Positions 55,046 through 64,000 of a stretch of 64,000 nt of DNA are shown here, piece by piece (position 1 is the first letter of the stretch; the number at the start of each line of letters is the position of its first letter). The DNA lies in assembly GCA_963922205.1 (NCBI GenBank), contig CAWUHX010000069.1, forward strand, positions 434,001 to 498,000. Reading direction: 5' to 3'. Source of the stretch: Romanomermis culicivorax (taxonomy: Eukaryota > Nematoda > Enoplea > Mermithida > Mermithidae). The notes under the pieces were generated by a model. It was not told where the DNA came from and did no database searches. It saw nothing but the letters and a program-made list of their open reading frames with translations. Position numbers and translations under genes: made by a program.

Positions 55046-58000
55046 CGAACGAAGTGCCTCAAATAAAAAAACGAAAACCGAAAATTTTCATTAAAGCTCA
55101 GAAATCCAGTGATTGTTTGAAATTCATTTTCAGAAAAACAGCAAGAGTTATTCGGGTGCACTTTGCAGTGTTGAAATGGCACTGCAATCTACTATCATTT
55201 TCTTTGTTTTCGCCTGGCTAACATTACTAGGTGTGAAACAGGGTGCTTCCAACTATAGAACACTTTCGCACAGCCTATAACATGCCGGAGCAAGGCAGCC
55301 GGCAATTATTTTGTAACATTAAACTCGCAGCTTTTTTCGATTTTTTTTCAAATTACTGCAGAGGAATCTATGTTGCGTCTCTTCTCAGACGCCCTTTTAC
55401 ACAACCATTGTAAATGGGTCAATGAAAGTCCACTAGTGATTCGACTCACATCTTTTCTTTATATTCGTCTAACCTGAACTTTTTAATTTTTTCCCGCATC
55501 TCGTTGATGGCATATTTAGTGGGTTTAATTAGCATTCTTGTGTCAACTTACAGAATGTGCAGTCACCTACAGCTCCCAAAACCTTACTCAAATCTGATCG
55601 AAATTTCAACACAAATTATTGGACACTAGTGGCTACAGAAATCAAGAAAATAAATCTGCGACACCCAATTGGAAGGTGCCCAAAAAAACTCCAAATGAAC
55701 TTTTCGGTTTATTTCGACTTCCTTTTTGTCATTTTAAAATAGCATGTGTAAATTAAGAGATTGAATTTTTTTTCGTACCTGAATATAGAGCATGATCTTT
55801 TGCACGTAATGAACATTCGGCTTTAGAGTAACGTTCTTTCTGAGCTGTGATATTTCGAAACATGTATACAGACAGAAAAATTCAAAAATGTAAACGTTCC
55901 AAAATTTTGGGTACTGTAGGTAAGCGAATTGTGACTTTCGTGCGGAATGCACGCTGTCACAATGCTCAGCTTCTGTGAAACTACTCATAATATCTCATTT
56001 TCAGATATTATTAATTTTCAATTTATCATAGGTCAATGCAGCAGAAGGTCTCAGAAATTGTGTCAATTTTCTGTTAATTTAAGCTTAGTAAATTGATTTT
56101 TACTCAGGTTTGTAACATGATTATCTTTATTCTCATCGGATAAAATTATCCTCAACTTTGTAATATGTGTATTTAGGTTTCTGGAAATTGAGCGGAACGC
56201 TTGAGAAAAACAAAATGAGAAAAATTTCCACCACAAGTTGTTATTCGAACCTGAATTTTTGAAATTGAAATGATCTACCATTTTTAAAGTGAGAAAAGCA
56301 ATAATTTTGTGACAATATGTCGGATTTATATCGTTCAACAAGTGATGGTAAGTAGCTTTACACATGTACACTCACAACTGTCTGTTACCACGTTTGTGTA
56401 TTTTTTGTAATAAAATCAGATTTGAACTCATGCTTACTTTGATATTCATATTAACAATATCAATATTGGAGACGTAGTTTCCATCTTTGCTCTCTGTACG
56501 TGTAGTTCGGGCCCATGAGGACCCTCTCAAAAATTTCGGATTAGGTTACACCACGCCTCAATTGAGGGTAGGCTGGGCCAATCCGAACATGAAAAACCAG
56601 TTTTGATTTTAAATGTTTTGATTTGATGATTTATAATTTAACTGAGCAAGATTTTAATATGGTACAGTAATAGCCCGAAACATTTTTCTTACGGGTTGAA
56701 AAACTACTTTAACGGTTTGTTCACTTCATGCAAGCTCACCACGAAACTACATGCTTTATAATTTGAAGCTATGTTTTTTCCTGTGGAAAATGTTGTATGA
56801 TTCAGCTAGCCTACTTTCAGTGATTTAAATTTCGCGTGCATTTTGCGACAGAATATTATTCATTATTATGGAGTTTTTACATTGTTCTGATAAACATGTT
56901 GAAGAGTTCTGACGGAAGAGTGACTGTATGAAAAGCACAGAAGACATTTTTTGAGGAAAATGCTTGCTGTGCTATCAAGGCTTTGCAGACTTACCTAAGG
57001 CGATTTATTCATAAACGTCTACTATCCGTTTTTTTCATTTGATATTTTTCTTGCCTTTTATTTTATTCCGTTTGTTATATTGTTTTCCTTCTTTATTCTT
57101 TCTTCTTTTTTCGTCCTGTTTCTTCCTCATCTCTCTTCTCGCTAATCTCTTCTCTTGAGAATTTTTTTCAGTAATCTGTTCAAATGTATACATCCCTAGG
57201 TGTCTACGCAGTTACATATATCCAAATCAAAAGTAGATAAGCATAATGTTTTCACTTTGATTCTGGCGTCCCTTTTGACATGAAAGAATTCACTTTCTTT
57301 TACAGTATCAATCTTTTCGCATCGTAAAAATCGCGCGCCAAATTGAACCTACTTCTCTCGTTGTCACTTCTGTCGTTTCAAAGTATGAGCCACAGCGGTT
57401 CGAATGGTTTATTCTTTGTTTGATTACATAACGGATAGTTTTGTTTGTGGTGTTATACTTAACGAAATACCTTCACTAACTCAGTTTTCGAAATAGGAAT
57501 CATTTTTATGATCACACCGATGTGGAGGCCACAAGTCGAAGATCAATAATTATTTTGAACAAGATCTTTTATACTCACTTCAAAACTCTTTACGGCATCT
57601 AAGATGGTGATATGTGAAATATTTCGTTATAGTGGCTCATAATGAAGTGTTTTCTGAGGAGACTATTGGTTGGTCTATTTCAAAAATATTCACATACGTT
57701 TGAAGAATCGTTACAAGACAATATAAATGATTACTGTAGCCTGAAGAACTTCCAATTTTCGAATCTCATTGAGCGTCATTCCATTCTATCGGTATTCGGC
57801 ATCTGTCTGCTTTCTTAGGTTGTTGTTCTGCTCCGTCAGAAAAAAAGCATTGTAATTCCAAATTCGGAGGTAGTATATTTTTCGAGCGACGGCGTTTGGC
57901 GGTCTATAAATATTGAATTCGACGATAATAATTTGCGACGTAGCAACTCTTTTAAACTAAAATGGTAAAGTAATTTATCAAAAATTTGATTGGTTTGCCG

Positions 58001-58724
58001 TCTGCGCGATGTTTTACATTCTGAAGCACTCAAGGATGAATCTTTAAGCTAGTCTCAATAAAATTCAATGCCAAAAACACAATTGTGACATGAAAAAAAC
58101 CCTGATGAAACCCAGAAAAACCCAAACCCACAAAACCCATATAAAACTCTTAAAAAACCCAAATTTGAAATTTATAAAATGGGTTTTTCCCAACCCTGGT
58201 TGTGTTGTAACGTAAGTCATTCAGTTTTAAAGATTTTTTGATTTTTTTGGTGTCATTTCTCCACAATATTTTTGAAAAGTTGTGTACCCGCCACGACTTT
58301 TGGGTACAACCATATTTGTAATCGGGGAGTTGGGGGAGGTCAGGTCCTCGCCATCCATACCTGTAAGACCTTCGACGTGTTGGGTGGGAGGGTAAACCTA
58401 AAATTTTGGGTAGGGGTCCCAACATTTCCAAAATTTTGGGGAGGGGGGTCGAAAAACTTTCAAAAAAGTCGAAAAAATTTGGAAAATTTTCCCGAAAAAG
58501 ACCAAAAACAGCCACTTTATCCCTAATTTTTCCTTATTTTTTCAAGTTTTGGGGGGGGTGGGGGTGTGGGTATAGAGTTGACCAAGTTGCGGGTGAGGGT
58601 TCCGACATTTCGGTGTAGGGTTCGACCAAGTTGGAGGTGAGGGAGAAAGCATTACGCAGCGAGGTCTGTCATCAATTTGATTGGTTGAAAAAATTTATTG
58701 ATTTTTTTAGTTCTGGCAAATTTT

Positions 58725-58795
58725 CTTGCTTAGGCTTAGACTTATTCTTAGGCTCAAGTCTACGCTTAGGCTTAGGCTTGGACTCACGGTTAAGA
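58725..58795. repeat. Degenerate interstitial (TTAGGC)n tract
   Basis: GCTTAGGCTTAGACTTATTC and CGCTTAGGCTTAGGCTTGG show several TTAGGC units with decay. Confidence 0.65.
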
Positions 58796-59553
58796 AGGAG
58801 TAGACTACAATTTTCGACCAATTAAATTGAAGGTATAAAATTTTTCGACCAATCAAATTGATGACAGATCTCGCTCCGCAATGCTTTGTGGTGTGGGGGT
58901 CCTCCCCCCCCTATTACAGGTCTGGTCCTCGCAACGCGGGGAAATGAGCCAGAAAGCATCTTTTGAAAAATGTACCCTCTCAACCGACCTGAGGTCCTAC
59001 AGGTATGTCTGTAAGAGTTCCCATCATATGGATGGGAGTGAAACCAGATTTTATGAAAGGAGATCTTGAGGGAAAAACTTCGAAATATCTATCTGGTGCA
59101 ATCATTAGCATGTATACTTCGATTCATCAATTTCTCTTCAAACTCATAAGTTACTACAACGGATTTTTAATATGGTTCTCATGTTGAAAAAATCTTCGAG
59201 GGAAACACGGAAGGAGTGATGGAAGTCATAGTTTATGCACGAAAATAAAATTATTCTATTGATTTTGAACTCCAAAGCGTAGCATTATCTTTGGCCAGAT
59301 CCCTTGATCAAGCTGCTAATTTTCTCAAGGAGCTCCTTCTCTTTCCTTTGTCTCCAGCTATAGGTGCGTTTTCTGTAACACCATAGGCTTCCTTATCGTG
59401 AAGCACTCTATTAGTGAACCAGGTTGCCTAATGAATTTCAGTTCTGATGAAGTGACTGAAATCTTGGTAGGAAGTTGACAAAAATTATTTACACCGTTTG
59501 CTTCAAAATTTTCGCCCCATTTCTAATAAACCATTCAATCGGTTTTCTTAAAG

Positions 59554-60022
59554 CGTGAAGTCATCAGCGTCCATATCGGTCAAGCCGGTGTTCAAATGGG
59601 CAACGCCTGTTGGGAGTTGTACTGTTTGGAGCACGGTATCACTCCCGACGGTAAAATGCCATCGGATAAAACGGCGACCAACGACGATTCGTTCAACACG
59701 TTCTTCAGCGAAACGGGTAACGGTGGTCACGTGCCGCGCGCAATATTCGTTGACTTGGAACCGACTGTGATTGGTAAATGAGCTTTTCTGAAACTGATGT
59801 ACTTTTTTTGGTGAAATCTAGTTCTCCGTCCGTATTATTTAGACGAAGTCCGCACCGGCACCTACAAACAATTGTTCCATCCTGAACAAATGATCACCGG
59901 CAAAGAAGACGCGGCTAACAACTACGCTCGCGGTCATTATACGATTGGCAAAGAAATTATCGATTTGGTTCTGGATCGTATTCGTCGTTTGTCCGACAAT
60001 TGTACCGGTTTGCAAGGATTTC
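59554..60022 (+). CDS. Alpha-tubulin, N-terminal part, cut by a gap
   Basis: Alpha-tubulin pairs with beta-tubulin to build microtubules. Two exons are visible, 59554-59773 and 59843-60022, joined in phase (GTG ATT G / AC GAA). The first starts at an acceptor (TTCTTAAAG) with [20 protein letters not shown], so the initiating Met is alone or nearly alone on an upstream exon, as in many tubulin genes. Alpha-specific features include [14 protein letters not shown], the loop [34 protein letters not shown] and [16 protein letters not shown]. About 130 of roughly 450 residues are present. The gene stops at GLQGF where the N run starts and does not resume after it. Confidence 0.95.
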
Positions 60023-60122
60023 NNNNNNNNNNNNNNNNNNNNNNNNNNNNNNNNNNNNNNNNNNNNNNNNNNNNNNNNNNNNNNNNNNNNNNNNNNNNNN
60101 NNNNNNNNNNNNNNNNNNNNNN
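60023..60122. other. Assembly gap of exactly 100 N
   Basis: Fixed-size gap in the middle of a tubulin exon. The sequence after it is unrelated to tubulin, so the join or the gap size cannot be trusted. Confidence 0.99.
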
Positions 60123-60123
60123 A

Positions 60124-60948
60124 GTGCGAATGTCCAAAAACAGTACTGTCGTTGAATTAATGGCCCCCATACATGCTGATCTATTTATGCAAGAACGCTT
60201 TCTACTGAATCAGTGTACCTTGAAATTGATTTATACAGACATAGAGATGATTTTTGTTTGCAGAAATTTATATCTACTGACACAGAGGCATACAAAATCG
60301 AAGTTAAAAGCATGTCTTTATTTATTAAAAAAGTAGAAGTTGCAGATAATATCAATCTAGCTATTGAATCCATGTTACAAAATACAGCTGCGAAATACCC
60401 TATTCATCGATGTCATGTTACAAGTCTATACATAACAGCTAGTCATCAATCGGCACCTCTGAACTGGTTGTTCACAGGAGCATTGCCTTGTCGACTTGTT
60501 GTGGCACTCGTTGATGGTGCTGACCGCTAGGGGTGATTATTATCAGAGCCCCTTTAATTTTAAACATTTGGATTAAATGAGATTAAAAATAACTAGTGGT
60601 ACTACAACTTTACCTACTACTCCTTATATGCTAGATTTTAAAGAAAACAAATATTTGCGTACTTTCATACAATTATTTGAAGGCGCAGGGATTGGTACAG
60701 ATAATAAAGGCAATGTAATTACTCGAAATGATATTATGACTCATAGTGCAATTTTTGTTTTTGATTTGACTCCTTGCGGTATGGATGGTAATTTTTGGGA
60801 ACTTATACACAAAGGAACAACCAGTTTGCAAATGAACTTTGGAGAAGATATACCTGATAGTGGAATAGAAGCAATTATATACGCAGAATTTGACTCTCTC
60901 GTAATGATTGACAAAAATCGTGAAACTTTTACCGATTATAGTATTTAA
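60124..60948 (+). pseudogene. Virus-capsid-like gene of the F54H12.2 family, broken
   Basis: Segments in different frames align to successive parts of one protein family, which I know as uncharacterised F54H12.2-like proteins of nematodes and cnidarians. That family is thought to derive from Polinton/adintovirus-type capsids. Recognisable short pieces are HADLFMQERFLLN (frame of 60124), RDDFCLQKF and AKYPIHRCHV (frame of 60213), SPFNF (60532 frame), then FDLTPCGMDGNFWELI and AIIYAEFDSLVMIDKNRETF. Breaks: a frameshift between about 60190 and 60213, a TAG with frameshift at 60528-60532, and TAA at 60574-60576. The 5' end is lost in the gap. Decayed endogenous-virus or Polinton-derived copy; sequencing errors could explain one break but hardly all three. 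Confidence 0.7.
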
Positions 60949-63900
60949 CTGAGCTATATATTTATATATCATGTACATTCTCATTTTTTTATAATAAAAG
61001 CATTTACAGCTTTATTTGTTGCTGGCACTATCGTTTTTCAGATTACTCATTATTTTTGATACTGGCCAGTACATGTTCTCCATGAAATGACAATAATTTT
61101 ATGGGCGTCTTTTTATTTTGTCTACTACATATGCTCCTTTTTTCTTTGTCCACTACATGTTCTCTTTAGATCGATTTTTGTTTTTCATACATTACCTTCT
61201 TAGGTCTTTTTCTTTTTTCTAGACAGCTTACAGTAGTCCCGGGTCATGGGTTAGATAAGATTATTTTGTAATATAAGCAAACAACACATTAGATTTTTGA
61301 AAAGTCATTTAGTAGCGTTTTTCTTTTATCAAGCACAGGTGCTTTCTTCACTGCTGTCTAATGTTCCCTTCTTAGATCAATAACATTTTTTCCTGTAGGT
61401 CTTCTCTTTATTTCCACTAGGCATGCTCTTTTTCCTTTGTCCACTACACCATCTCTTTCAGATCTATGTATAATCTTTTCTGCATGTTCTTTCTCTATGC
61501 CCTCTAGGTGTACTCTTTTCCCTTGTTCACTTTTTCCAAATTGATTTTGGTTTGTTACTTTACCTTTTTTCCTTTGTACACTATATGCACCGTACGTCCA
61601 CTTTTTCCAGATCCATTTTTGGTGTTTTTTACCTTACCTTTCTCACCTTTGTGCTCTACACGGGCACTGTATTTCCAGTTTTTTCCAGATCGATTTTTTG
61701 CCTTACTTTTTGTGCTGTACTTGTATACTGTATGTCCAATTTTTGTTCCACATATATTTCCGTTTTCCATTTTCTGTTCATCATCGATTTTCCTTTTTCA
61801 TCTACAGTTGCACACCTATTACCCTAACTCCACTATTACCATAATCAAAAATTACCATAATTCCACTATTACGGTAACTCTAGAACCTGTATCCTTAACC
61901 GTACGACCTATAAATGGACAAAGAAATTGACCATATATGTTTACTGTAGGACCTATAAATCGGCCAAAAGTCGACCGTATATGTTTACTGTACGACCTAT
62001 AAATCGACAAAAAATGACAAATTATACGTCGTACACAAAAGATAGGTGTATCCTTAACCATACGACCTATACGGGCCGGCCTTACTACTCCTGATTCCTG
62101 GGTTTAAAATCGAGGACAGTCGGCGACAAAAATCCTAGTTTTTCACTTTGAATTAATAAAATTGGGAACATTCACCAATGAAATTCCCACAGATTCGGCG
62201 ACAATGGGCGACTGATGACGACAAAACGACAAATATCCTAAGGCCTTTCTTCTGAATTGGGCTTTTAGGTGAAGATGGAGGACATCGTAAAGGCAATGTT
62301 ATAAGATACAGAGTAGAGCTAAAGCTCTCCGCAGCTCAAATCTCTCGATATATTTTGTGTGTATGAGTCAAGCTGTAGCTGAGCTGCACCCCACAACAGC
62401 TGCAGCTCGGCTAGAGCTTAAATATCTTTGGTGTAACCAACCTGGACCTGTGGGAAAAAATCATTAAAGAAATTTAAATCAACAATAAAAACTGTAACGA
62501 ATACTGCTTGAATTTTTGCCTTTTTTGAGTGGAATTTTGTAGTGTATGCCATGCATTTAGACTCAACGTCACGCACTCAAGCATGGCTGACATACCAATC
62601 AGGTAAGAGTAAATGTGATGCTTGACAAGTCAAATTCGACACTGATTTTAAACAGTGCAGTCTGGTTACGTCTATGCGTGCACATGGAGGACTTAGGGGC
62701 CTGACCCCAGCAGATTTTTGGCAGACTCACTCCGAATTTAATCTCCACAAGATTTTGGATGACGAGCTAAATTTACACAACTAAAACTATTAAAAGAACA
62801 AAAGAAGTCACGAATTTATGGGGAGAAATTTAGCAGGAAAAAATTTTAGATGAGCATCCATTACTGCCTGAACCTCGGAGGTATGCCAAGGTCCGCCTTG
62901 GTTGTGACCGTGACATATAGTATAAACGGAGGTCTTTTGTTGATGATACAGTCCCGTACAGATAACTACGACGATCACCCTGAGCCATAGCAAATAGGGA
63001 GAAGATAATCGACGAAATCAAAAAAGTTGAGAACTTTCTGAAATTATAGTATTTTGACTTTTTTGACGCTTTTCTATAAAATCTGATAAAGTTTTTGCTT
63101 TCTTTTTCTGCTATCTAAGAAAAAGAATGGAACTCGACTTTGCCGAAGTTCTGTATCAGTGCAAGACTGCACTTGATTTTTTAAAATTAGATTTGGAACA
63201 GGAAACGCTCATCATACAGAAAATGATTGACTGTAGCAATAAAAGCATACAGTCTGAAAAAAGAAAATGTTGACATCTTTAAACACTTTCTTCATATTTC
63301 GCTTCATTATCTTATATTTCCTTTGTATATATTTGCTATTTTACATTTCCTGGATGTGATGTTATTTCTCTTGTCTCTGCTTTCTTTCTTTTCTTTTTTC
63401 CCATGAAATAATACATTGCAAGGTGTCATTTTGAATAACCATAGTCTATCGTATGTTTCTTGTATATACAGATAGGCAGGCTCTATTTCCTATTTAATTT
63501 TCTCCTTTGTTCTATATTTTTACTTACTTTTCATGTTAGTTTTTTGGTTTTATTTTTTCATCTTTCTCTTTTTCTACTCTCCTGCTCCTTTCTTTTTGTC
63601 GTTTTTTCCTATATTATTTTTTCTTTCTTTCTTTTTGCTGCTTTGTCTACATCGTTTTTTCTTATCACCTTTCTGCATGCTCTATTTTTTTGATGTACTG
63701 TTTCATGAACAAAAGAGTATATGACAAGAAAAAAGATAATTAGAGAACAAAAAATGAAAACGTTAAAACATATATTAAAAAAATCAGCGAGTCTAATTTT
63801 AAAAATTAGGACACCAACTCATGTCATTCTTCATGTGCGATTGGCTGTCTGGAAAAGAGTTGTATTTCATTTCTGTAAAAAACCTGTGGTATAAGTAAAT

Positions 63901-64000
63901 CAAGAGTTCAAATTATCTTAAAAATTTCACCATGATTCTGTCATTTTAAGCTCAATGAATACCCAGGTTCTATAAAATCTTCATTAACGCTGAACACATC
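60949..64000. other. Repeat-rich region at the right edge
   Basis: No gene is supported. An AATAAA at 60993-60998 lies 45 bases past the capsid-like gene. Bases 61080-61830 are pyrimidine-rich with degenerate repeats of TTTCCAGATCGATTTTT and CTTTGTCCACTAC. Bases 61860-62075 hold three to four repeats of TGTACGACCTATAAATCG. A dispersed repeat (62100-62275), an AGCTGCAGCT relative (62320-62445) and a purine/pyrimidine repeat (63300-63780) follow. Minus-strand ORFs at 62808-63021 in two frames start hydrophobic and could be a first exon, but I do not recognise them. Confidence 0.45.

Larger units (their letters stand above)
52148..59553. other. Intergenic region between the C11orf54 homologue and alpha-tubulin
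   Basis: No gene is firmly supported. A possible minus-strand internal exon, 52640-52576 (acceptor GGACTTTCAG, donor GTAAGT), encodes about 20 residues with GYLDDDTKFTSIL. It is unplaced and could be chance. Repeats: MITE at 54675-54925, inverted copies of a GTAGCGGATCTG tandem (53795-53855, 54968-55045), a G-rich block with runs of G (58420-58620) and a TTAGGC-like tract (58725-58795). The tubulin start exon must lie upstream of 59554 but I could not identify it. Confidence 0.45.

Noticed and set aside
62808-63021. Minus-strand ORFs with hydrophobic starts
   Set aside because: Two overlapping frames both look possible. Neither has a recognisable product, and the one starting LWLRVIVVVIC lacks an ATG.

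Overview
The window is AT-rich animal nuclear DNA from a draft assembly with two 100-base gaps. Host genes have spliced exons with GT..AG introns, and the longest intron is about 5 kb. Degenerate blocks of TTAGGC, the telomere unit of many nematodes, recur at 42.7, 47.0-47.6 and 58.7 kb. Env-bearing LTR elements and a capsid-like gene of a family I associate with C. elegans F54H12.2 are also present. A nematode is the best guess, but no marker gene fixes the species.

Two copies of one large Ty3/gypsy-type LTR retrotransposon dominate the first half. The left copy (1-3949) is cut by the window edge. Next to it lies a diverged, inverted fragment of a related LTR (3950-4144). The right copy (16419-32712, 16.3 kb) is complete: two 1437-bp LTRs differing at about four positions, a GTCA target duplication, a primer-binding site, a 4-kb leader rich in hairpin repeats, gag, and a 2701-codon ORF. 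The order in that ORF is unusual: three zinc knuckles, an Env-like membrane glycoprotein, two retropepsin-like domains separated by an SR-rich linker, then RT, RNase H and integrase. A TGA separates gag from the long ORF in the same frame. A well-formed 86-nt intron inside the ORF would switch translation to a second frame ending at 24262. This element is the most interesting system in the window.

Host genes: (i) a divergent transcription elongation factor TFIIS, three exons, 8416-14579 (+), whose first intron holds several DNA-transposon remnants; (ii) an unrecognised single-pass membrane protein with a basic, phosphosite-like tail, three exons on the minus strand, 36721-34727, with a perfect (TTTTC)n microsatellite of about 81 copies in its second intron; (iii) a C11orf54/PTD012 (DUF1907) ester hydrolase homologue, eight exons, 43449-52147 (+), whose introns hold a fold-back element, a tRNA-derived SINE-like element, a satellite of about 98 bp and other repeats; (iv) the first part of an alpha-tubulin gene, 59554-60022, cut by a gap. 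After that gap comes a broken virus-capsid-like gene of the F54H12.2 family, 60124-60948, so this join may be artificial. The other gap (6399-6498) is followed directly by a SMART cDNA-adapter sequence, so cDNA-derived sequence entered the assembly.

The rest is repeat-rich noncoding DNA: hAT-like elements with target duplications (6795-7502, 8995-11470), a MITE family of about 250 bp with CTATAGTCTG ends, fold-back elements, tandem repeats and pyrimidine-rich tracts.
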